Shown here: in pieces, positions 35,675 through 45,154 of the stretch | How the letters are laid out: every line of letters begins with the position of its first letter | Numbering within the stretch: position 1 is the stretch's first letter | Assembly (NCBI RefSeq): GCF_010915725.1 | Contig: NZ_JAAIJR010000006.1 | Coordinates: 25,378 to 89,377 of the forward strand | DNA length: 64,000 bases | Direction: 5' to 3' | Source: Thiorhodococcus mannitoliphagus | GTDB lineage: Bacteria; Pseudomonadota; Gammaproteobacteria; Chromatiales; Chromatiaceae | Program-made: the position numbers and the translations under genes | The notes under the pieces: generated by a model | The model's input: the letters and a program-made list of their open reading frames with translations, nothing else | Database searches by the model: none | What the model was told of the DNA's origin: nothing

Positions 35675-38662
35675 CTATGCGTCTTCTTCATTGGACCACT
35701 GGGTGATATCGATATGGCTGACCACGGCCCTAGCGGTTGGTTGGTCCACTGTCGCCACACGCATGAGACGGCGACAGCGCTGGCCGTCGGGCGTCTCAGC
35801 GGAATACTCGGTGCTGAAGGCCGACGACTCACCCCGCAGCACAGCCTTGATGCCCGCAAGCACCTCGGCGGCATGTCCCTCTTTTGCGAGAAAGCCGGAC
35901 TCGCACAGGGTCAGGTAATCCGCGCCCACAACCGTCTCCGCGGCATTCGAGCGTCCGCTCTCGCGCTCAAACTCAAGCCAGGACCGATTCACCATCTTCA
36001 CCAGGCCGTTCGCATCCAGAACGGCAACGTGCTCAGGCAAGGAGTCGAGCACGGCCTGAAGTTGTTCGACGTCCCGTAGCGAGGTGATATCGACGAAGGT
36101 CGCCACGGCGCCACGCGACTCCCCGGCACGGACCGCATAGGGCAGCACCCGCAAGAGATAAGAGCGGTCGTTGACGGCACGAATCTCCTGCTCGAGCATC
36201 TCGCCCCGCTCGATGGTGCGCTTGAGTTCCGGCATGAACTCCGGGTACTGCAGCAGGTTGGTGAGATCGTCGATGGGCCGACCGAGATCGCCGTCGCGGA
36301 TCTTGAAAAGGATCGTCGCCTCCGGGGTGAAGCGCGTCAGACGCAGCTTCTCGTCGACGAACACCGTCGCGATGGAGGCCGCCTTGGCCATCCCGTCGAG
36401 GTCCGCGTTGAGTCGATTGAGGATCTCGATCTTTTCCTGGTTCTCGGCGTTGACCGTATAGAGTTCCTCATTGACGGACTGCAGTTCCTCATTCGAACTC
36501 TGCAGCTCTTCGTTGGAGGCCATCAGCTCTTCATTCGTGGCTTGAAGCTCCTCGTTCGCGGTCTCCAGCTCTTCGATCGTAGCCTGGAGACTCTCCCGCG
36601 TCGCGGCCAGCTCGCGCTCCAGATTCTCGAGACGCTGCGTGGTCTCCCGATCCAAACTAATGGTCTCGATCGTAGACCGGCCTGCACCCACAGACAGGCG
36701 CGCCGCATCGGCGTCACCCGCGATCACGAGCGAGGGCTCGGGCACCGCCTCGGGCTCAAAGGACAGCAGCAAGTGAAGCTCCCCTTGCCGCGCCTCGACC
36801 GGCCGCGCAACGAGACGGATATGCTCGACGCGTTCATGCGGCAAGGTCACCGACATGGGCTCGGAGCGCAGTGGGGCCCGATCGCGCGCCGCCTTGAACA
36901 GCAAGGCCTTGGCGACCGCGACCAGAGAGCTGGGCAGGAGTCTGGCCAGGTCCAGGCTCACGCTGCCCTCGGCGATGCGCAGGAAGGAGCCCACCTCGCC
37001 GAAGACGTGCAGCAAGTCATGGCGCTGATTGAGCAGCAGACTCGTCGGCGCATAGTCATGAAGCAACTGGACCTGGGCCGCCTCGATCGCCGCCGCGTCG
37101 GTCGAGACCCCTTGTGCGCGCAGACTGGTGCGCGGGAGCACTTGCGTGAGCGATTGCCGCGCCCGCGAACTGCTCCCGGAGTCCAAGGGAAGCGCGACGT
37201 GGCGCAAGATGCGATAGAGCTTGTGCTTTGAGCTGACCGCAGTGAAGTCGGTATGCATATTCGCAATGGACTCGCTCGGCCCCAGGAAAAGGAATCCGCC
37301 AGGGGCCAAGGCATACTGCAGCCGACGCAGCGCACGCTCTTGGGCTTGGGGCCGAAAGTAAATGAGCAGATTGCGGCAGGAGACCAGGTCCATGCGCGTG
37401 AAGGGCGGATCTTCCAGCAGGTTGTGCCGGGCGAAGACGATGCTTTGGCGGATATCCGTCTTGACGACGAAATGATTGCCGCGCTTGATGAAGAACCGCT
37501 CTAACCGCTCCGGTGAGATCTCGGCTGTGATGGCCTCGGAGAAGACACCGGCGCCCGCGACCTCGATGTTTTGCGGCTCGACGTCGGTCGCGAAGAGCTT
37601 GAAGTTCGGCCAGCGCCGCGCGCGCTCGAAGGCCTCGGCAAAGAGGATCGCCAGGGTGTAGGCCTCCTCTCCAGTGGCGACGCCGGGAACCCAAACACGC
37701 ATCGGCTGGGCGCCCGAGTGATCCGCAACGATGGTGCGGATCGCGGTCTCCGCCACCACCTCGAAGGCATCCGGGTCACGGAAGAAGCTGGTCACCGGGA
37801 TCAGCAGCTCGCGCCGCAGCGTGGACAGCTCGCCCCGATCAGCGCGGAGCAGGCGGACATAGTTGAGCAGATCGGGCGTCTGCCGTACCTGCATGCGCCG
37901 CTCCATGCGGCGCATCACCGTGGCCGGCTTGTACTCGCGGAAATCGATGCCCCCCGCGTGCTGCAGTAAGTGCATCACCTCTTCGTGCGCGCCGTCGCGA
38001 TCGACCTCGGTCGTGGCCACCGCCGGTCGAACCCTGAGCGACGGCTTCTGATGGATATGCTCGATGACACGCGGGCCGATCTCCTCTGGCGGGAGAATAG
38101 CGTCCACCAGCCCGGTCGCGATCACACTGCGCGGCATGCCGTCGAACTTGGCCGTTTCCGGCTCCTGTGCCACCAAGAAACCACCGGCGTCGTTGATGGC
38201 GACTGCGCCGCGGGTCCCATCCGAGCCGGTTCCGGACAGGATGGCCCCGATGGCGTGATTGCCGAACTCCCGTGCCAACGAAGAGAAGAAGAGATCGATC
38301 GGCAGCGTCAGCCCACGCGGATTCTTCGGACTCAGCCTCAAGACGTCTCCGGACGCCGTCATCAAACTTGCAGGCGGGATCAGGTGTACGCGATTGGCCT
38401 CGATGCGCATGTCGTGCTCGACGGTCACCACCTGCATGGAGGTGTGCCGGGCAAGCAGATTACCCATCATGCTCTTGTGGTCGGGCGAGAGATGCTGCAC
38501 CACCACGAAGGCCGCGCCGGTATCGTCCGAAATCCCCTGGAAGAAGCGCTCCAATGCATCCAACCCCCCCGCAGACGCACCAATCGCGACGACGTAACCT
38601 TTGAAGGGGTTCGACCTGGCGCCATCATCGACCAAGTCGTTCAGTTCAGAATTGTCGGACAT
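35675..38662 (-). CDS. CheB-CheR-coiled coil-PAS fusion protein
   Basis: A 995-residue chemotaxis-type signalling protein. Residues about 22-200: CheB methylesterase with serine in AIGASAGG, VVQHLSPDH and LSGTGSDGT, but without the usual N-terminal receiver. Residues about 215-480: CheR methyltransferase (FRDPDAFEVV, VPGVATGEEAYTLAI, CRNLLIYF). Residues about 660-750: long coiled coil with tandem seven-residue units (EELQATNEELMASNEEL). Residues about 760-990: two PAS domains. There is no kinase domain. Such fusions may modify receptors or other partners in a sensory array and feed back light or redox cues through PAS. GGAG stands ten bases before the ATG. No other che genes are in the window. 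Confidence 0.93.
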   Translation of the reverse strand: MSDNSELNDLVDDGARSNPFKGYVVAIGASAGGLDALERFFQGISDDTGAAFVVVQHLSPDHKSMMGNLLARHTSMQVVTVEHDMRIEANRVHLIPPASLMTASGDVLRLSPKNPRGLTLPIDLFFSSLAREFGNHAIGAILSGTGSDGTRGAVAINDAGGFLVAQEPETAKFDGMPRSVIATGLVDAILPPEEIGPRVIEHIHQKPSLRVRPAVATTEVDRDGAHEEVMHLLQHAGGIDFREYKPATVMRRMERRMQVRQTPDLLNYVRLLRADRGELSTLRRELLIPVTSFFRDPDAFEVVAETAIRTIVADHSGAQPMRVWVPGVATGEEAYTLAILFAEAFERARRWPNFKLFATDVEPQNIEVAGAGVFSEAITAEISPERLERFFIKRGNHFVVKTDIRQSIVFARHNLLEDPPFTRMDLVSCRNLLIYFRPQAQERALRRLQYALAPGGFLFLGPSESIANMHTDFTAVSSKHKLYRILRHVALPLDSGSSSRARQSLTQVLPRTSLRAQGVSTDAAAIEAAQVQLLHDYAPTSLLLNQRHDLLHVFGEVGSFLRIAEGSVSLDLARLLPSSLVAVAKALLFKAARDRAPLRSEPMSVTLPHERVEHIRLVARPVEARQGELHLLLSFEPEAVPEPSLVIAGDADAARLSVGAGRSTIETISLDRETTQRLENLERELAATRESLQATIEELETANEELQATNEELMASNEELQSSNEELQSVNEELYTVNAENQEKIEILNRLNADLDGMAKAASIATVFVDEKLRLTRFTPEATILFKIRDGDLGRPIDDLTNLLQYPEFMPELKRTIERGEMLEQEIRAVNDRSYLLRVLPYAVRAGESRGAVATFVDITSLRDVEQLQAVLDSLPEHVAVLDANGLVKMVNRSWLEFERESGRSNAAETVVGADYLTLCESGFLAKEGHAAEVLAGIKAVLRGESSAFSTEYSAETPDGQRCRRLMRVATVDQPTARAVVSHIDITQWSNEEDA

Positions 38663-38911
38663 GCAATGGGAACTCCTCGTCTCTCAGAACGCTATAGGGT
38701 GCTTGAAAGGCATTGGAAGAGCAACGCACCCCAAAGTTACACTCGATATCTCGTCGCCCCTCGTCTGGCATTCACCAAGGGCAAGCCTCCAAGCACGCTG
38801 GCGGCGTGTCGCGCACAGGGCCGATGGGACCGGCACAAAGTGGCAGTATGCCAAGCCCCGAGCCCGATGACAGCAAGCTCCAGGAAGGTCGAAGCCGTCG
38901 ATCCGGGAGCC

Positions 38912-40357
38912 TCAGCGACGTAGCCATACCGGCCGGATCGGCGCCACCCCGTCGAGGACCTGCATGGCGCCCACGCCGACCAAGCCACCAATCAGCATGG
39001 CGAGATAGATCACGGCAAATGGCTGCTCCCAAAGCACGAAGCCCAAGAGCGCCAGCCCGGCCGCCAGCTCGATGAATCCGTTACTCCACCGTAATCTCGC
39101 CGAGCGCCCGCTGTCACGCGTCTTCGGGGTGCGGACAAACTCGGTACGATAGCCCAGCAATGCCTCCAGGCCGCCGCGGGCGTTGGAGAGCAGCAGCCCG
39201 CTGGTAAGGGCCAGGGCGCCCATGACCTCGGCCGCGGTCCTCCGCGGCCCGCCGCCTGTGCCGGCGGAGGTCAGGAAGATGATGGGCGCGGCGAAGCCGA
39301 GGATCGAGGCAACGACAGCAACAGCGCCAATGGTCTCACCAGCAACGGCGGCACCCGCCATGAAGGGCAGCCCCAGCAAGAGACAGGCGGCGCCAACGAC
39401 GAATGCAAGCGGCTGTCCAATCTGGAAGCTGATCAACAATCGTTGCCAGATGGGCAGCTCGGGGCTTCGCCAAATCCGCGGCATCAGCTTCATGAAACAC
39501 TGCACGAAGCCCTTGGTCCAGCGAAACTGCTGCACGCGCCAAGCCCGCGCAGATACGGGCAGCACACCAGGCACCTTGAGATCCAGGAGATAACCGGAGC
39601 GCCAACCACGCAGCCGAGCGCGCAGGCTGAGGTCAAGATCCTCGGTCAGCGTATCCCCTTCCCAACCCCCGGCGTCCTCGATGGCTGCGCGCCGCCAAAG
39701 CCCACAAGTCCCATTGAAGGGCACGGGGAGGCCGAGTCGCCAACGCGCCTCCTGCTCGACGCGGAAATGCGAGTCCAGCAGCCGAGCCTGAACGCGGGTG
39801 AGCAGACTCTCGTCGCGATTGACGTGGTCCCACCGGGCCTGGACGTAGGCCATGTCCGTTGCAGCGCTCAGCACGCCGACCGTCTGGCGCAGAAACTCCT
39901 GGGGCGGCGCGAAGTCGGCATCGAAGATCGCAACATAGGGCGCAGCGGAGCGCGCGAGCCCCTCGGCCAAGGCACCTGCCTTGAAGGCCGTGCGCTGAGT
40001 CCGGTGCAGCAACTCGACCCGCAACCCCTGGTGACGCGCGGCGGCGACCGCCCGCTGACTCAACGCGAGCGAGCCGTCGGTGCTGTCGTCGAGGACCTGG
40101 ACCTGCAGTCTGTCGATCGGCCAATCCAGCGCCATGGTCGCCCGCAGAATACGCTCGACCAGCTCGCCTTCGTTGTAGAGCGGCAGCTGAACGAGGACCT
40201 CGGGCAGCTCAGCCTCAGCGAGTTCGCGCGACTCCAGAGCGCGCTTTGGCATCAACCAACGGATCAAGGTCAGCGCGAGCAGGTTTAGGGAAAGAAGTGT
40301 CAAGATCACGAGGCCGAGTGTCAGAAAGACCTCGACCGAGGGTTCCGCCGCGAGCAT
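38912..40357 (-). CDS. Processive GT2 glycosyltransferase (cellulose-synthase/ceramide-glucosyltransferase-like)
   Basis: A 481-residue membrane glycosyltransferase. After one N-terminal helix comes a cytoplasmic GT2 domain with the motifs of processive enzymes: LDDSTDGS, IFDADFAPP, the acceptor TED (DTLTEDLDLS) and QQFRWTKG. At least four C-terminal helices follow (LLISFQIGQPLAFVVGAACLLL, FIELAAGLALLGFVLW). Homologues form beta-glycan chains or glucosylate lipids. The product cannot be told from sequence. No c-di-GMP PilZ domain is attached. It stands apart from the main glycan region, 362 bases after the Tim44-like gene. Confidence 0.88.
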   Translation of the reverse strand: MLAAEPSVEVFLTLGLVILTLLSLNLLALTLIRWLMPKRALESRELAEAELPEVLVQLPLYNEGELVERILRATMALDWPIDRLQVQVLDDSTDGSLALSQRAVAAARHQGLRVELLHRTQRTAFKAGALAEGLARSAAPYVAIFDADFAPPQEFLRQTVGVLSAATDMAYVQARWDHVNRDESLLTRVQARLLDSHFRVEQEARWRLGLPVPFNGTCGLWRRAAIEDAGGWEGDTLTEDLDLSLRARLRGWRSGYLLDLKVPGVLPVSARAWRVQQFRWTKGFVQCFMKLMPRIWRSPELPIWQRLLISFQIGQPLAFVVGAACLLLGLPFMAGAAVAGETIGAVAVVASILGFAAPIIFLTSAGTGGGPRRTAAEVMGALALTSGLLLSNARGGLEALLGYRTEFVRTPKTRDSGRSARLRWSNGFIELAAGLALLGFVLWEQPFAVIYLAMLIGGLVGVGAMQVLDGVAPIRPVWLRR

Positions 40358-40574
40358 GGCTTGAGTTCCTGTCAGCAGTGTCCTGATTAAAGGGATGAGC
40401 GGCTGGGAGTTATGCGGTGGGCCGGCGCCTATTCAGCAGACTCCGCGCCAAATTCGCAGAGTCGCCAGCACCGTGGGAGGGTGTGGCTCGAGTTTGGCGC
40501 AGAAAGAATAGGTCGGCGCTAGGCGGACAGCAAGACCCACCCGAAGACGCCTCCCCAGGCACGCATCCTTCAGG

Positions 40575-40661
40575 CAATGCGACGTGGAAGCGGCGCCTCA
40601 CCGGGACGGGCGACGGGCGCGCGATCGCGGCGGGGCGCCGCTCCCACCGGTCGTGCGGCTG
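40575..40661. repeat. REP-like GC-rich palindrome, copy B
   Basis: Shares gcggcggggcgccgctcccaccg with copy A at 35586-35661, but the central loop is in the opposite orientation (gacgggcgcgcgatc against gatcgcgcgcccgtc). The left arm is more diverged. It occupies part of the 362-base gap between the GT2 and Tim44-like genes; nothing else was recognised there. Confidence 0.75.
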
Positions 40662-40719
40662 GACCGAACGAAGATCGAGGCCGCACGGAGAGATCGGGCG
40701 ATGCGGGCAGGGTTAAGAC

Positions 40720-41637
40720 TTACGTCTGCTGAATACCGGCAATGAGCCAATCGCCGTCAGGGGTGTCCCAGTCGTGCTGCAGGTGCCAGATCTCGCTGAA
40801 CTGCTCGGCCACGCCTCTCTCGTCTTCGCGAATCAGGCCTGAGAAGAGCACACTTGCAACCACAAGGTCGCCATCGCGCTCGCTTCCCAGTAGCTCGGCA
40901 TCGAGACGCACGACCTCGGTGAACTGAGTACCCTCGGTCTTCTCGCGCTCGCGCCGCAGTTCGGCGAAGAGCTGGGGCGTGCTGTACTCGCGGATGTCGC
41001 GGAAATCTGCGTGATCCCAGGCCGCCTGCAAGCGAATGAAGTGCAGCTTGGCCGCTTCCATGAAGCCCGGACCATCGAACCAGGCCGGCGTCTCGTCCTC
41101 ACCCGCGACACCACTGCCGTGATCGCTCAGGCCGGAGGGCATCATGCCGCTTCCCAGTCCGCCCTGCATCGACGACTCGGCGCCCGCGGCAAGACGCGCA
41201 TAACCCGGACCCGACGCTGAGTGACCATAGGCCGCCGTCATGGGCCTGGAGCCGCCGCGCCTGAGCATCTTGAACAGCAGGACCGCACCCAAGATCAGCA
41301 GCGCAACAAGCAGGAAATCAAAGAACTGGAAGCCCTCGAAGGCATCCCCCATGAACAGCGAGGCCAGCAGCCCGCCAGCCGCCAGACCGGCGAGCGGGCC
41401 GAGCCAACGGCTCGCGCCGCTTGGCCTCGGCGGCTGCGCCCCGTTCATGGGGCGCTGCGTGCGCGTCGACTGCTGCTGTCGCGGAGGCGCAGGCTGCGCC
41501 TTGCGCGAAAAGCTGGATGACTGCTTACCCAAGCTCGAGCCCCCACCGAAGCGCTTCGCATCCACCTCATGGGGCAGCACCAGAAAGCTCACGGCGACCA
41601 GAGCCATGACTGCGGTGAAGAGCGATTTGAGCTTCAT
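40720..41637 (-). CDS. Tim44-like domain membrane protein
   Basis: A 305-residue protein. The ATG at 41637 has AGGAAG eight bases upstream. A signal peptide or anchor (LFTAVMALVAVSFLVLPHEVDA) precedes a low-complexity RFGGGSSLGKQ segment and proline/glutamine-rich linker; two helices follow (GPLAGLAAGGLLASLFMG, FFDFLLVALLILGAVLLF). Residues about 180-305 are a Tim44-like domain (FMEAAKLHFIRLQAAWDHAD, FAELRRERE). Members are widespread in proteobacteria; role unsettled, perhaps membrane protein assembly. Confidence 0.88.
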   Translation of the reverse strand: MKLKSLFTAVMALVAVSFLVLPHEVDAKRFGGGSSLGKQSSSFSRKAQPAPPRQQQSTRTQRPMNGAQPPRPSGASRWLGPLAGLAAGGLLASLFMGDAFEGFQFFDFLLVALLILGAVLLFKMLRRGGSRPMTAAYGHSASGPGYARLAAGAESSMQGGLGSGMMPSGLSDHGSGVAGEDETPAWFDGPGFMEAAKLHFIRLQAAWDHADFRDIREYSTPQLFAELRREREKTEGTQFTEVVRLDAELLGSERDGDLVVASVLFSGLIREDERGVAEQFSEIWHLQHDWDTPDGDWLIAGIQQT

Positions 41638-41710
41638 TGACAGATCTTCCTCGGAATTGTTCACGTACGGCTGGCCTGGCGAGCCATGGATTGGACCCGA
41701 TTCCGGGCGG

Positions 41711-43399
41711 CTATTGCACTTGCGCGCTGCCGATGCCGCGCGGATCGCTCGCGGCCTCGACCTGGCCCGTGCGGCGGTCCCAAAAGACGGCTTGCATGTT
41801 GCCGTAGGGACGATCCAGCAGGTCGAGACGATGCCCCAGCGCGCGCAGTGCATCCTGCTCGGCCGGGGTCAGCGCGCCCGGCTCGGCCTGGAGACGATCG
41901 GGCTGATACTGATGATGGATGCGGGGCCGCCCCACCCACTCGCTCACCTGGGCTTGATCGACCGCGGCGAGGATCGCCTGCAGCACCATGGTGATGATGC
42001 GGCTCCCGCCGGGCGTGCCCAGGATCGCAACGCCGTCCTCCGACTCGAGAAAGCTCGGCGACATGCTCGACAGCATGCGCTTGCCCGGCGCGATGGCATT
42101 GGCTTCGCCACCGACCAGACCATAGGCGTTCGGAACACCGGGCTGGGCGGAGAAGTCGTCCATCTCATCGTTGAGCAGGACACCCGTCCCCGGCGGCACG
42201 AAGCCAGATCCGAAGGGGTAGTTGATGCTCAACGTCGCGGCGACCCGATTGCCGGCCCGGTCGAGGATGGAAAAATGCGTCGTGTCTTGCCCTTCCGAAC
42301 GGCCCGTCTCGCAGTCCTTCGCCTCATGGCGGCTGGGCGTCGCACGCTGGGGGTCGAAGTCACGAATCAGCCCGGCCGCATAGTCGGCGTCCGTCAGACG
42401 CGCGAGCGGCATTTGGACGGCGTCGGGGTCGCCCAAGTATGCCGCTCGGTCCCGATAGGCCCGGCGCATCACCTCTGTGAGCAGATGCGCGGACGGCGCG
42501 GCACCCCGCTGCTCTTGGGGCAGCGCGGAAAGCATGTTGAGCATTTCGACCAGCAGCACCCCGCCAGCCGATGGCGGCGGTGCACTGACCAAGCGCCAGC
42601 CCTGATAGTCGCCCTGGATCGGTTTGCGCTCGACCACGGCATACTGGGAGAGGTCTTCGAGGGTCCAGATCCCACCAGCCTCACGCACCCCACGGACCAT
42701 GCGCGCGGCGAACGGCCCCTGATAGAAAGCGGCGCAGCCATGCTCGGCGATGCGCTCCAAGGTCGCCGCGAGATCGGGCTGAGTCAGCCGGTGCCCGAGC
42801 GGAGGCACCTGGGCATCCACGAGAAACTGGCGCGCCGCGGCGGCCGACGCACGCAAGACCTCGAGCCGCCACTCCGCCCGCTGCCGATAACGCGCATCCA
42901 CCGCGAAACCTTCGCGGGCGGTGCGGATCGCCGAAGCAAGCGTGACGCCAAGCCCGAGCCGACCGTAGCGCTCGGCCAGGTGGCAGAGCGCAGCGGGCGT
43001 ACCGGGAATAGCCGCGGCCAAGGGGCCGTTCAGTGCCAGCTCCTGTGCGAATTCGCCGTCGGCGGTGAGGTACAGATCGCGGTGCGCCGCTAGCGGTGCA
43101 CGCTCGCGTCCGTCGACCATGACCTGCAGCCCGTCGGCGGCGCGATGCAACAGCCAGAAGCCTCCGCCACCCAGGCCAGAACCATAAGGCTCGACGACGG
43201 CAAGGACGGCGCTGACCGCCACGGCCGCATCGAAGGCGTTGCCACCGCTCGCCAAAATCGCCATGCCAGCCTCGGTCGCCAGCGGATGGGCGGAGGCAAT
43301 CGCGGCCTTGGGAGGAGTGTCGCCCTGCACCCGGAGCGGGACGATCAGAGTCAGGCAGGCGAGGAGCCCCAGAACGGGGCCCCTGAGAGGACCACTCAT
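41711..43399 (-). CDS. ggt: Gamma-glutamyltranspeptidase
   Basis: Periplasmic Ntn-hydrolase that cleaves gamma-glutamyl bonds of glutathione and related peptides. It starts with a signal peptide (LLACLTLIVPLRVQG). The proenzyme self-cleaves before the threonine in GQDTTHFSI near residue 372, giving large and small subunits. Other landmarks: GGNAFDAAVA, SGLGGGGFWL, and SINYPFGSGFVPPGTGVLLND with the family's small-subunit core, GTPGGSRI. Length of 562 residues is normal. It follows the ferredoxin gene in the same order as in pseudomonads (coaD-fdx-ggt), though with only 35 bases between. Confidence 0.95.
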   Translation of the reverse strand: MSGPLRGPVLGLLACLTLIVPLRVQGDTPPKAAIASAHPLATEAGMAILASGGNAFDAAVAVSAVLAVVEPYGSGLGGGGFWLLHRAADGLQVMVDGRERAPLAAHRDLYLTADGEFAQELALNGPLAAAIPGTPAALCHLAERYGRLGLGVTLASAIRTAREGFAVDARYRQRAEWRLEVLRASAAAARQFLVDAQVPPLGHRLTQPDLAATLERIAEHGCAAFYQGPFAARMVRGVREAGGIWTLEDLSQYAVVERKPIQGDYQGWRLVSAPPPSAGGVLLVEMLNMLSALPQEQRGAAPSAHLLTEVMRRAYRDRAAYLGDPDAVQMPLARLTDADYAAGLIRDFDPQRATPSRHEAKDCETGRSEGQDTTHFSILDRAGNRVAATLSINYPFGSGFVPPGTGVLLNDEMDDFSAQPGVPNAYGLVGGEANAIAPGKRMLSSMSPSFLESEDGVAILGTPGGSRIITMVLQAILAAVDQAQVSEWVGRPRIHHQYQPDRLQAEPGALTPAEQDALRALGHRLDLLDRPYGNMQAVFWDRRTGQVEAASDPRGIGSAQVQ

Positions 43400-43434
43400 C
43401 GGGTCAGTGTCGCGTCCTTAACGCACAGCCAACT

Positions 43435-43704
<270 letters not shown>

Positions 43705-43732
43705 TCAGTGATGTTGTGGGGACGTGCGGATG

Positions 43733-44326
<594 letters not shown>

Positions 44327-44360
44327 TTAGCACAAACCTGAGCGGTAAGGTGCGTCGAAA

Positions 44361-44506
44361 CAGGGGCCGCCTCAACACCTATCGGTTTCCCGAAATCAAC
44401 CTGAACAGCCGCTCCAAGCCTGCGTAGCCAGGCCATCCTGGCCTGGTTTGCCAGGGCTGGAAGCCCTGGCTACATAAAACCGATAGGTGGTGAGCAGGGG
44501 CCGCGC
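44361..44506. mobile_element. MITE with 18-bp inverted ends and 10-bp target duplication
   Basis: A 126-base element (44371-44496) begins ctcaacacctatcggttt and ends aaaccgataggtggtgag, an 18-base inverted repeat with one mismatch. It is flanked directly on both sides by the 10-base duplication caggggccgc (44361-44370 and 44497-44506). The interior holds two small hairpins (gccagg..cctggc, ccagggctggaagccctgg) and no coding sequence. It lies between coaD and rsmD, two genes normally close together. The remaining bases 44210-44548 show nothing else. Confidence 0.9.
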
Positions 44507-44548
44507 GGCGGATATCTCAGCAGGAGCAAACCCCAGGAGTCGCACCCT

Positions 44549-45154
44549 TTACCCTGAGTCGGATTCCCTTGCGACCTCGCCAGCGCCATCTGACTCTGTC
44601 ACCACGGCGAGTCCATAGCGGACTTGGCCAGCAATCTTCTCACGGATCGCCTCCCAACCCGCTGGCATGGCGGGGAACTGCGCCTGACTCGGCGCCTCCA
44701 GATAGACGCGCGAGCCTGGCGCGACCCAGCCTTGGCTCGCGAGAAGGTCGACGGCAGTACCGAGCAGGTCCTCGGCGAAGGGCGGATCGAGAAAGACGAT
44801 GTCGAAGGGCTCGGCGGCGGGTGCGCTCAGCCAGTTGAGGGCATCGACCTGGTGCAGACTGATCCCGGTCGCACCAAGGGTCCGCACGTTGACCTGGAGC
44901 TGACGCAGGACGCCAGCGGCGCGCTCTAGCATCACCACCTCTGCGGCACCGCGCGAAGCCGCCTCGAGGCCCAAGGCGCCGCTGCCCGCGAAGGCATCCA
45001 GGCAGCGTGCCCCCGCAACGACGGGAGTCAGCCAGTTGAACAGGGTCTCGCGCGTCCGATCGGCCGTCGGACGCAGACCTGGATGATCCGGAACTGGCAG
45101 CCGGCGGCCACGATAGCGGCCGCCGACGATGCGTAGCTGACTAGTCCGCGCCAC
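44549..45154 (-). CDS. rsmD: 16S rRNA (guanine-966-N2)-methyltransferase RsmD
   Basis: About 201 residues starting at a GTG at 45154, just where conserved sequence begins (SQLRIVGGRYRGRRL); this overlaps the M16 gene by 14 bases. SAM-binding motif LDAFAGSGALGLEA, and catalytic motif IVFLDPPF (DPPF for N2-guanine methylation) are intact, as is RPTADRTRETLFNWL. It modifies G966 of 16S rRNA in the small subunit. A frame to 45238 adds unconserved residues. Confidence 0.93.
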   Translation of the reverse strand: MARTSQLRIVGGRYRGRRLPVPDHPGLRPTADRTRETLFNWLTPVVAGARCLDAFAGSGALGLEAASRGAAEVVMLERAAGVLRQLQVNVRTLGATGISLHQVDALNWLSAPAAEPFDIVFLDPPFAEDLLGTAVDLLASQGWVAPGSRVYLEAPSQAQFPAMPAGWEAIREKIAGQVRYGLAVVTESDGAGEVARESDSG

